DNA of 64,000 nt from contig OW799233.1 in the NCBI GenBank assembly GCA_941918925.1, positions 131,030,833 to 131,094,832 of the forward strand, in the 5' to 3' direction. Origin of the DNA: Phyto melanocephala. Its lineage: Eukaryota > Arthropoda > Insecta > Diptera > Rhinophoridae. Under the pieces are notes generated by a model. That model was not told the origin of the DNA. It made no database searches and saw only the letters and a program-made list of their open reading frames with translations. Below, in pieces: positions 31,718-43,100 of this stretch (positions are counted from its first letter, which is position 1; each line of letters starts with the position of its first letter). A program made the position numbers and the translations under genes.

Positions 31718-33302
31718 GTAAACAAATAGACAAATTTTATATTTACATAAATAAATAAAAATAAAAGCTTAAATGTTCCGGCTAAATGTTATAAAAATTC
31801 CTTGTTTATTTACTATTCCCTTGAAAAAGTCAACAAATATTGACGAAACGTCGGGATAAATGTAATAAAATTGATTTTTATTTGCATGAATAAATTTAGG
31901 CTGGACTAGCTTATATTTTAGGAAATATTTTTGATAAAAATTTTAATACTAGCCAAACATTCATATCATAACAATTATTATTGAGTGAATTTTATTACTT
32001 TGCCTTCCCCATGGTATAATCACAGACGATAATAGCGCAGAGAGAGAGTGTTTTTTGTCTATCTTTTTTTTATATGGAGTTTGATAATGTTTGGCACTAA
32101 AATCTCTTATATATTAAGTTTGACCAAGGTATATTAACATACCAAGGAGTTAATATACCTTGAAGTTTGACAAACATTGGGACACAAAAAAATAATTACT
32201 CTGCTTCTTTAAATATTGCCAGGAAAAAAATAGAAAAAAATTGTGCGCCTTGTAGGAAGAAAATTGTCTAAGGAAAAAAAATCTGACACATTTCTCATAA
32301 AAAAAGGTTGAAGATCTTATGTAGAGCCTGTTTATTAAAAATTTCAGATTAAAAGCTTCCATTCAGAACTTGTAGCAGATGTTACGTAATTCTTCCCGAT
32401 CATCACAAGGATATTATATAAAGGCTTCCTCGACACAACAAGACCAAAAAGTAGCGTTGTATAGGTTTAGTTCCTCTAGTGGATCAGGTAACGTGAGAAA
32501 TATAAGATTGCCGCCCATTGTTACTACTTTCAAAGCTATAAATAAAGTGGTTAATTGCTGATTTACAGCAAATATTATTGGCCCTGAGTTAGATATTCAT
32601 GTTTTTGAATTTGCGGAGAGCTTTTTGAAGCATTTAGTAAGTATCTGAAACATAAAATATACACGCATTGCTAAAACACATAAAAGATTGTGTTAATTTT
32701 TTATATAACAATGGACTAGGTCTGTGTTCCGAACATTCCGGTGAATCTATTCATAGAGAATTCTTAACATTCTGAAAAAGATATAAAATAAACAACCTAA
32801 AAGATTCCTCGTATAGATAAAGACTTAAAAAAGCGGTTGCTGCCTTCTCGTCGTTTCATATTCAAACAAACTGAGTTATTTTTTTAATTGTTTCTAAAAC
32901 AAAAAAATTTAAAAACAAAATCAAAAAAAAAAAAAATATTACATACAAATATGGAATTGATATACCACTACGTCAAACTTTCGTGTTCCTGCGGAGAGCT
33001 GATTACAGTATTATACGTGCGTGCACACATACACATGAACATTTAAAAAAATACATTTTGCGATGCTGATAAGCTATGATTTTGAGGTTTTCATTTTTTA
33101 AAACGAGTGAAAATTTAATACCGAAAGCCGATTTAACCAACATTTTCATTACACCTATTGACTCTTCAAGACAACCGTGTTAGATAGCGTTAAGAACAGA
33201 TGATTGTTTTTATTAAACAATCAATGTTTGTAATTATTTGTTTATTATCTGTTTGTTTTGCCGCTATAAAGTGTACACAAAGGCTTAACTAAGATAAATA
33301 TA
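31718..33302. other. Intergenic with a stem-loop and repeat pieces
   Basis: No gene except the broken frame listed at 32379. Near 31834-31856 a stem-loop GTCAA-CAAATA-TTGAC is followed by GAAACGTC, a pattern known from the ends of several retroelements. A copy of the 27685-type repeat lies at about 33060-33250. Confidence 0.4.
32379..32650 (+). pseudogene. Broken coding-like block of unknown family
   Basis: Two stretches in the same frame look coding. The first ends RNIRLPPIVTTFKAINKVVN and the second reads NIIGPELDIHVFEFAESFLKHL. They are separated by a TGA at 32559-32561. A donor-like GTAAGT follows the second. I do not recognise the family; a relic of a transposon gene is the simplest reading. 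Confidence 0.35.
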
Positions 33303-33419
33303 GGGCCGTATTTATAAAAAATATTTTAGGTTTATTAAAGGCTTATTTGACAGATGTTGTAGAGAAATTTGTCAAATAATTCTTCAATAAACCTAAAATA
33401 TTTTTTATGAATACGGCCC
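33303..33419. repeat. 117-bp near-perfect hairpin MITE
   Basis: GGGCCGTATTTATAAAAAAT at the left pairs with ATTTTTTATGAATACGGCCC at the right; the arms are about 50 bp with a loop of some 17 bases. ATA flanks both sides. No coding capacity. Confidence 0.85.
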
Positions 33420-33938
33420 ATAGTTTTCTATCTCATACTGTAAGTCAGACATTAAATAAGAAAGCAATAATAGGTTCGTTCGAAAACTCAGAAATTTGTA
33501 CGAATTTGTAAAAATTTTTACTGCATTTTACGAAATTGCGTTCGTTTAAACAAATTTGTAGTAAATGAGAGCACAAATAGAGGCGATAAGTGACAGTTCT
33601 TGACTGAGTAATTTTTACTACAGAAATTTCTTGCAGTAAGATTTAGCAAAACCAAAAAACATATAATTCAAAAGGAAAACAAACAAAAGTAAGCAAACAA
33701 AAAGTATACAATTTGTGAAAAAAATATTAAAAAAAGGAAAATTCAAACAAAAGTGGAAAATATTATTAAATTTAAATTGTTTGTGAAATAAAGTTAGTTA
33801 ACAATGTCTACACATGAAAGAATGGAACTGCCTGAATCTGGCGCAGGTATACATACTTAAATACATATTTGCACATATGTATGTACATAGTTCCCATTAA
33901 ACAACACAATATTTATTTGCCATCAGCTGTTGCTTCAT

Positions 33939-34860
33939 GCTCTAAACACATAGACGACAGCAGACAGCAAGCAGCAATATGTCAAAAATAAAATACATGT
34001 GTTTAAATGAAAACGATTATTTTGACGGCAGCACGACAGCACAACAGAATTTGCAGCTGCTAGCAACTTACGCTATTTTCTATTTTGACGGGCAGCAATA
34101 AAAAAATATAGTGTTGCCATTATATATATTATATTGGAAAAAAAAAGAACAAAAACTTATTTTTAATATTAAACATAAAAGAACATTACAAAAATACAAT
34201 AAAGAAAAAAATTTATGTGTTTTTATAGTTTCTCGTGATATTATTCCATTTTTTCTATCAATAACTTTAATATTATTCATTATAAAATATATATGCGGCA
34301 TCCCTGAAATTTGTATTGCTAAAATACACATTAACTGATTATTACCCAGCAAAAAAATCTATGACAAAAAAGTGATTTTGCAGGGGTTCAACTGGTGACG
34401 TAGTGATTAAATTTAGGTAAAAACACTAATGATTTTAACATTAGCTTGTCATTGGAGATCATGTGTTTACATGAATATTTTAATGAACTGCACTCCATTC
34501 TAATAAGTGCATGGAACTCATGCATATTTGGTGACAAGTATCGGATATTTCATGTGTTAAATTTATTTGTTTACATGAATTCTTTAATTTATGTTGCATG
34601 ATGTTGCATTCATTTTTAAGCACATCATTTATGTCAAATTATTTTGCAGTTAAGAAGTCATTTAGAAATAATGATTTTACACAATTGATTTAGAAGTCTT
34701 GTAAATGTAATTCGCTTTGCACTACTTCCAATTTTTTTTGCTGGGTATGTTCTTGCTGTCATCAAAATATTTATGAAGCTGACTTCAGAGCAGCATTTGA
34801 AGTTGGCAGCATTTGAAGCCGTGAAGTTGTGAAGTCTGCTGTCGTCTATGTGTTTAGAGC
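33939..34860. mobile_element. Middle element, 27-bp perfect TIRs
   Basis: Begins GCTCTAAACACATAGACGAC and carries a perfect 27-bp inverted end (33939-33965 against 34834-34860). It interrupts the outer element between GCTTCA and AATCTTACG, as shown by the uninterrupted relative at 31231-31250. The flanks are compatible with a decayed duplication around TTCAAT but not clean. No transposase seen. Confidence 0.8.
34344..34746. repeat. Inner MITE with ACCCAGCAAA ends
   Basis: ACCCAGCAAAAAAA at the left and TTTTTTTTGCTGGGT at the right enclose about 400 bp without coding capacity. A relative in opposite orientation lies at 55257-55643; both share the AATAAGTGCATGGAAC / GCATGCGTTCTATGCAC-type centre. 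It sits inside the element at 33939-34860. Confidence 0.7.
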
Positions 34861-34996
34861 TTTAATCTTACGAATTTTTACAAATGTCTGTTCGAGTACT
34901 TTTTTGGACAAATTCTCTTTTTGAGAGTAAAATTTTCAATTTACTAAATAATTACTCATTTACTACAAAGTGCAGTAAAAGTACTCGAACGAACCT

Positions 34997-36792
34997 AATA
35001 TTAAAATAACGTAAAGTTAGGTTAGATTGAAATAGAGCGGTACTAAAAGCCCAAACCTACGAATGGTATACACATACACATGTCCAATTGGCATTTTGTG
35101 CGCTCTATAACGCAAAGTTAATATTTTGCTGCGCCACGTTTTTTGATTCAGCTTGTACCCTTCATAGTATGGATTCAATTATTATTTTATGTACCTGTTC
35201 TGCATCCTGCGCCCTAATTTGTCCCAAAAATGTCTAGAATATAAAGGGATTTTTCTTAACTTATCCTTAAGTTGCGTTGATTTACATTTCAATTTTGATA
35301 TTTCGCGTTCAGATTTTATTTCCTAATGCTGCTAAATAACTATCTTACGTTCTACCAAGGTCTAATAGTTTTCAACACCACAAAAGCAATATACCCTTAA
35401 ATTACATTTCCCACACAAGCACTTATTTCCAATACTAAAAACAGTTGGAAATTTTCAAAAGCAACGTTTGCTATAAAATATATACTAGACTAGCAAGATC
35501 TGCAACATATGCATGATCTGTTTACAACGAAGGGTGATTTCCGCTAATGACTAATAAATTTGAAAACAAATACATAAAACGCAAAATTAAAAATATATTT
35601 ACCGTTTCCTTTGCTCAAAACATTGCTTGCCCAATTTTCAAAGTGATGCTATTTAATTATACCTTCGTGTACTTTTAAGATTGGAACTTGGAATACATTT
35701 TTTGTTATTTTTAATTAAAAGGATTTTTCTGATTTAATAAAAAAGTGAGATGTATTTTCTTTCATCGAAACATGGGTATTGAGACAAGAACTTTTTTCAC
35801 GCTACTGCCCGAATTTAAATGTGATCCACTGTAAGTTTAATTTTTTTTATAAATTTTTTAGATACAAATTATGGTTTAATTTCTTTAATTTTAATTTCAT
35901 ATTTATGATTTTATATTTTATTTAATTAAAAAATAGAAATGTTACAGAACATTTAATAAGCTTAAATATTGACTAGAGTTTTGAAATTCTAGCTTTTTAA
36001 TATTGTTTCATTGTTGTTGTGGTTGTTAAATATAGGTATGTAAATAATTATTATACGAGTAAATTGTTATAATTATTTTTTCTTTGTTTTATTAAAAAGA
36101 ATGTATAGAGAGAAATTTTGAAATACATTTGAAGCACCCTGACTTACAGCTAAAATTTTATAGTGTCAAAAAAATTTAAATAATTTAAATATTTTTGGAC
36201 ATAAAATTAAATACATAGAATAAAAATCTGTCTTTTTATTAAACTAAAATCTTCTGATTCGTTGAATTTATATAAATTTATGTTGAATTATGCGTGTTTT
36301 TGAGTTAAAACTACTTTTAGAAAAAAAACTTAAAAACAACAATCACTAGAAAATAAACAAATTAAGAACATAAAACTTAGATTTTAATACTGGAAATTTG
36401 TTTAAAATCTTAAGTAAAAAATTAACGAACAAAAGCAAAACTACATACTTGACTACATAATACAGAAGTATATTTACACATTAAAGTTTTAATTTTTTTA
36501 ATTTAAATATAATTACGTAAGTTGTATAATTAAATTTTATGTTCTAGGTTTTTTTGTTTTACATTTGTTTTTTTTTTTTATTTGAGCATAAATGCTAAAA
36601 GCAACTACAAAGCATGTACATACTTATATGCATACATGCATACTTATGTATATGTATGCATATGCAGAAACAATTTTTGAATATTACTGATTCTACATTT
36701 GTTTATTTGTTGCTTTTTTAAAAAAGATAGAGACAGATTCGTTGAATTTGTTCAATATTATTTATCTATTTAGATACTCTTGTTCATTGTCC
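34997..36792. other. Intergenic, downstream of glass
   Basis: AT-rich and without a recognised gene. The part next to 36793 may be 3' UTR of glass on the minus strand. Confidence 0.45.
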
Positions 36793-37134
36793 TTAATAAA
36801 ATCTTTCCAATTTGGGTTTATTCAATGCAGCACAAAAATAATACCCTGAATAGTTTTGTGAACCGGGTGTAGCATAATCGCCGATGCCATGTGAATGTGT
36901 GTGATGTGGATGCGAATGTAAATGATGGGAGTGCGGGTGTGTATGATGATGATTAACATAATCGCCATAATTACTGGCATTTAAGGAATGCGAAGGATGA
37001 ACGGCGGCAACAGCAGCTGCTGCAGCAGCAGCCGCATGGTGATGGTGATGATGATGGTGTGCATAGGCATGGGTGTGTGCATGTGTGCTGTGGGGATGAT
37101 AATGCTGAAAGCCACCTCCACTGCGTTGTTTTTG
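36793..37134 (-). CDS. gl: Open 113-codon readthrough extension of Glass
   Basis: Directly after the TGA stop of glass (37137-37135) the same frame stays open for 113 codons to TAA at 36795-36793. It is rich in His and Ala and ends in a non-repetitive stretch (NYSGYYFCAALNKPKLERFY). The stop context is TGA-C. I recall that Drosophila glass is annotated with a stop-codon-readthrough isoform, which this would match. The His/Ala repeats could stay open by composition, but the non-repetitive end argues for coding. Confidence 0.6.
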   Translation of the reverse strand, partial: QKQRSGGGFQHYHPHSTHAHTHAYAHHHHHHHHAAAAAAAAVAAVHPSHSLNASNYGDYVNHHHTHPHSHHLHSHPHHTHSHGIGDYATPGSQNYSGYYFCAALNKPKLERFY

Positions 37135-40100
37135 TCACGTCAACAGATTGCCGCCATTATTGTTGCTCGAATGTACGCGCATGTGTCGATTTAAATTGCC
37201 CGATTGCGAAAATCTAGAAAAAGAAAAACACGAAAAATAATGCAAATGTAAGTAAGCAATTAAAAAAAAATCTTTGTGTAAATAATGCAGATGAAAATAT
37301 TTTGAACACTTTTTTTAAACACATTAGAGTATAAGATTTGAAAAAGTTAAAACTTATGTGATGGGTGTCTCAGTAATAATGCACTTATTAAATGTAATTC
37401 CAATTTCTTGTGCCTGTGACAACTCCGAACTTTTTCAGCTGTTGACATATGTTTATTCCGATTGTTAAAAATGAAGAACCTTACGAAAGAACAATGAGTT
37501 ATAATTGTGAAAACTAATTTGCAAAGTTATGCTGAGACCACTAGCAAACTTCGAAGAATTTCCAGTCGAGAAAGTGCACCTAATGTGTCAACCATTCAAA
37601 GAGTGGTCAAAAAATTTGAAGACTCTAGAACGGTTATCGAAAGTTTTTTTTTATAAATTAATACTTAGATCACTGCGTAGTCCAGCACTTATAGTAGATG
37701 TTCTTTAAATTGAAAATGTATTCAAAAATTTTTATAAATTAAAAGTTTATCACAAATTTTCTTAAAAAAATCAAACATTTTTCGAAAGCCTTCAACGAAA
37801 TCATCTGAATTAGAGAACTAATTGTTTAAACATCTTAAACTTACCTCAACAAACACAATTTACACTGATACGGTTTCTCGCCGCTGTGTATTCGCAAATG
37901 CTTCGTCAGCGTTGAACTGTCCGAAAATGATTTTTTGCACGCTGTACAACGATAGGGACGCTCACCCGAATGGGTTCTCATGTGCGTTGTGACGCTGGAA
38001 CTTTGTGAGAAACGTCTATCACAAATAGGACAACGAAACGGTTTCTGACCAGTATGTGTGCGTACATGAGCGGTTAGATTGGCGGCCTGCGAAAAGCTCT
38101 TATTGCAGTCCGGACAGCGGTAGGGTCTCTCTCCCGAGTGCGTCCTCAGATGAGTCTTAAGCGTACTAGGTCTCGCATATGTCTTGCCACATAAACGACA
38201 AAGATTCGGTTTACTATCCGAACCCTCTTCATTGCTGTCCTCATCTTCGTAGCTACTGGCAACACCTGAATTCGAAGGGGGTCCAGAAATTTGATTAAAT
38301 GGTTTTGTGTCACGCATTTGTGTGAATAGAGTTGGGCTTTTAGTGGGCGGCGAATAACTTTGACCCATTTGTGTGCTTGTATAGAAACTTTTTGGTGTTA
38401 CAGCATCCATGAGGGATGCTGGCGGTGGTGTTGTGTCTTTTTCGAGAGCCTCGCTAAGGGAGGGTAGTAGGACAGTAGAATTTTGATTAGATTGCAGTGT
38501 TGGAGCACGAAAATCGGCTGTAAATGAGTAGGTGGCTGCGGCTGGGTAATGTGAGGGACTTAGCAAAGGTGGGTACAAAACGTTAACCGCTGACGACGAG
38601 TTTGTGGGATTCCATTGCATCTGAAAATGTGAAAATATAATAAAACGTCCATACAATGTCTTAGGAGTTATAATTTGTAAAAATAATGATAATAATAAAA
38701 TAATAAAAACAGAGGCTCACTTGTGAACATTGCATGGGCATTGTAGCATCAGCAGCCCCATAACCATGCATTGTCATGTTCATACTAACATTAACACTCA
38801 TACTGGGATACATGGCTGCAGCACCTGCCCCCGATGAAGTTGCACTCATATGCTGTGAACTACACGACGAATTTCCCGCAACATTTCCCGTTGCTGACGA
38901 TGACGGTGATGAGTTTGTAATTATGGGATCATAATAACATGACTGCGTTGTAACATTGTTCAAAGCATTACTGTGCGATAACGATTGCTGGCCTCCAACT
39001 AGGGACGATGACGTCGACAACGTTGGGACCGACGCAGATGACGTTACTACTCCTCCTGATTGGTATTGATGCTGATGTTGATGTTGGTGACTACTGGGTG
39101 ATACTAACATTTGATGCGGATGTACGGTATACGAGAGTGAAGCTTGATGGGGATTGGCTGAGAAATTGTATGACGCACCACACGGTGAAAAGGGAAAGAG
39201 ACTGGGTAGGGGATCAATGTCTAATGGTGGCAAGCCTGGAAACGTTGACGCCATTTCATCGGTAGACCAATAATTTGATGCACAAGTATTGCCACTACCA
39301 CTGTTGCCAGTGCTATTGTGTAGAACTTGTGAATTATTTTGTGCAGATCCACCGAAATCACCGACAACAATTGGATCGAAACAGGAACCACAATCAAAAT
39401 CGTTGCTCGGCAATGAGGATAGCGGTAATACTGTATTGCCTTGACACGACAAACAACCAATACACGACGCTGCAGCGCACTCTTGCTGTAATTAAAATAA
39501 GAGAGAGAATGAGATAAAATTAATTGAAATTTAAATGAAGGATTCTGAATGTTTAAAAGTTATCATAGTCAGTTCAGAAAATCCTACTAATATAATAAAT
39601 GTGGATGTTTCGATATATGTTACTCAATCACGCGAAAACGGCTGAACGGAATTAAATGAAATTCGGCACATATGTAGATAGATAACAACCTAGATTAACA
39701 CATAGGCTACTTTTTATCACAATAGCCAACCGAAGTCGTTGGCAAACTCATTATTACACAGCCTAAACGGGTTCTTAGTGTTGTAAAATTTTTATTTTTG
39801 TTGTAAGTTTTGACTTTTCTTTTATATTTTTTGAAATTTCCAAATTAAAAATTCTACTAATAGGCATAATTAACATTCGTACAATCTAGGTTAATACTAA
39901 GTCTTCCTTTTATCCCTATAACTACGCAGACGAAGTCGCGGGCACAAGCTAGTATTCAAATATAGTTATAAGTAAAAAACTTGTTAGTTTTAAACTTAGT
40001 GTTGTAACAGTAAAAAAATAATTTGAATAAATATATACTTAGATAAACAGTTTATTCGGGTATTGGGTATATACTTATGTACACATCATTGTTGGTTTAG

Positions 40101-43100
40101 TTGCTCAGTTTTTAGGAGAGTAAAACATAATTTTGTTTTGTAACTTCGTTATATTACACTTACACATAAATACAATATTAAACGTTTTGTCATATGAATG
40201 TATGACGAATTTATGTAACGATATATAGAATGAATTTGCACAACTTAACAGTGATTTGGTTATCAGTGTAATTTTGTTCAGTATAAAAAAATCGTGACAT
40301 ATTAGAATGCCATAAATTCTCAGAAAGGTTTTCCATTTCATCATAAATAGACTAAGAGACGAACAATTGAATTTCATTATCAAAATTCTTGCTGTGTCGT
40401 CATAATTAACCTACCGAACAGACTATTCAAGCTGTTGTGACCGAATCTGGTGTGAAGTGCAGCCTAGAAGTAGTTCAAGAGATGCCACTGCACCTCAAAT
40501 GTGTACTGCTTGGTACGTTTTTTTTGTGGACGGGTGGCATTATTGAACCGTAATTTTTTCGAACGACAGAAATCGCATCGTTACAGTCAATGGAGCAAGG
40601 TGCCGACATTTCTTGCCAAAAAAAGTTAAAATTGGAATTGATTGACATAACGTTTCAACAAGACCGTGTCACATGCTCCACGTTACGAAATACCTTAAAC
40701 CTGTTGAGAGGCGAGCTTGGTGAGTAATTAAGCTCAAGTCCACTAGCAGCCAAGATAATAAGATTTGATCTTTTTTTATATACACAGAGAAAACGGTATC
40801 GATTATGAGTACCGCAATTGTTGCCAATCGCATAGTTTAGTTGTGATAGTAGAATTTTACGGTTTTATCTTCGTTTCGGAATATGAATATGTAGTCAACA
40901 TTAAGCAATTATGATTATTGCAATAGAAATGTCATAACCACAAAAAAAAAATTCGATTGCAAGAACAGAATCATTCGATTGGTAATACATAAATATGAAA
41001 GTTTGCTCGTATAACTGTAAAATTTTATCACTTCGATGCCAAAAAAACATTTTTTCATGACCTAATCTTGCATACAATGCTAAACCTTCTGCTTAATAAA
41101 CTGATACCAAACATTTCTGATGTATTTTGAATATGTACATATTTTAGCAAAATTTCATCACCTAGCTTTTTTTGTTCAAGTTTTATTATGTTTTCAACGG
41201 GCGACCAGACAAACGGACAGAGCTAGATCGCGCTAAAATGAAATCAGGGGCTAAATTGCGGCATTCGATCACGATCAAAATTTTACTCGAACGATCGAGT
41301 TTGCTGTGCTTTAGGTTTAGAGATTCTAATAAGACTTTTCAAAATTTCGATTACGTTCGAAAGCCGTAATTTGCCCCCAGTGCTCAGAGGATACAGAGCT
41401 GTACTTAAGCCTAGGCACAAGCTGCTCAATTAAACGAAAATTTTTTAACGTATTTCGAAACACAAAATAATTATTTTATAAACGTATAATGGCTAAAAAA
41501 TTATTACAAAAATTTAAGAAATAATAATAAAACTTAAGAACAATTTAAAAAAAAGTGAAGTCTTCTGCTAAGCAAAATTATAGGTACAACCATTATTAAA
41601 GCAAAAATTTAGAAAAAAAAATTGACTTAATATTTAGTAGACAATTCTTCATGTTTAATAACTGTCTTTCGTCGTTTTGACGGAGAGTGCACTAATTTTT
41701 TTGTTACATTTTCGCCAATTTAAAGCTACTTTTCAAACAACGCTGCCTTAAGGTCACTTTTGATTGAAATGGTGCGTTTCGTGTTTTGGTCATTGTCATG
41801 ATAGAATGTAAAAAAAACGCCATATAGATTAAATTGTTCTGCCCTTTTCATTGACATTTACTTTCAAGAAGTTAAGGTAAACAGTTTTGTCTATTATTTT
41901 GTCTATTATTTGCCCATCGCCCGCAGCAGACGTAAAGCACGAATTAGACGTGACATAACCATAATGCCATAGCCATAGAAACCAAAATTTAATTTGTTTT
42001 CTATGGCGTTATGGCAAGACACCTATAATTAAAAACATTGTGGTTCATAAGTTTGGTTCACACAGCTGTTTTATAGTATAGTTATGGTTATGTCACATCT
42101 AATTAGAGGCTAACATCCCCGCCAACATACGTTACTGTTTGTATAAGATTTTTTTTTTTTTTTGTATGCAATGTTTGGCTTTCGCAATACACAGGAAAGC
42201 CCATCAGGTTTAAAAATATTAAACTTGCTCTCATCTAAGAACAATGCCTTATCCCAGAAGCTACATGGGTCGTTTTAAACTCTTATGCATAAGCCATTTG
42301 TTTCTTCTCATTGATAGTAGATGTCTAGCTGCATGCGAGTTGTAACCAGTTTAATGTAGCAATCTTCAAACAGTTTTAGAGTGCACGTCCTTTCCAAAAT
42401 GTTCCTTTACAGTTGCTGTAAGCTGTGTAGATGTTATTTCTGGATACACTTTTATTTCTCGCACTCTTTGAGCACGTTCTCTGTTATTAAGTTTGAACAG
42501 ACGACCATTACGCTTAGCACTTTTCAAATTAAATTCCGCATTTAAAACGATTTAAGTATAAATGTCCGAATAATAAAGCGGCTACGATTAATTATCTAGC
42601 TAATTTCAGCAAAATAGAAGTGTAGAATAATCACTATTGGTAAATGGCGAAACAAACCATTTTTTAATGTTCTCTTTTAACTTTTTTGCTGAAACAAATT
42701 AGAATCTATAACTAGAAAATTCCAGATTGTGTAAAAAGAAAAGTGCTGCAAGATATGTAAAATTTGATTTAAGCAAAAACGGATCAAATTATTGTGCCTA
42801 TAACACTGTTCGACAAAAAATCATTTTTTGTCTTCCCGTTAATTAAAACTATGAGGACTATATGGATATTGATGCACTGAACTCAAATCCGTTGTCGGTT
42901 TTTTTCCAGCAGATCGGGATTTTTTTTTATGGGCGTGGCAAATTTTTTCCCCTAAATTAGTCAGGTACGGAGACACATTTTATCCTAACTCGAGAGCCAG
43001 TCATCCGATTTTCAAAAATTCAGAAGATGTGTAACAAAACTGTATTTATTTTAGTCGAATAGAATTTTATATCTTATCGTTTTGGAATTATTGAGAAATT

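Larger units (their letters stand above)
33472..34996 (+). mobile_element. Outer TIR element of a three-level nest
   Basis: Ends AGGTTCGTTCGA and its complement, flanked by the 3-bp duplication AAT (33469-33471, 34997-34999). It is the reverse-oriented relative of 31111-31714: after removing the insertion at 33939-34860 the two align along their length, including the first-exon-like MSTHERMELPESGA piece with its GTATAC donor-like end. Confidence 0.8.

Noticed and set aside
31421..31729. 102-codon plus-strand frame
   Set aside because: It runs across the end of the TIR element at 31111-31714 and is rich in Phe/Leu from T-runs; no coding evidence.
33303..33419. Perfect hairpin as a microRNA precursor
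   Set aside because: Arms of about 50 bp with matching ATA flanks and terminal GGGCC are better explained as a MITE; no sign of a miRNA-type bulge pattern.
34080..34352. Overlapping frames on both strands near 34.1-34.35 kb
   Set aside because: They lie inside a nested transposon, have no recognisable domain and are AT-driven.
36988..37194. Plus-strand frame opposite the glass 3' end
   Set aside because: It mirrors the His/Ala repeats of the minus-strand readthrough extension; no independent support.
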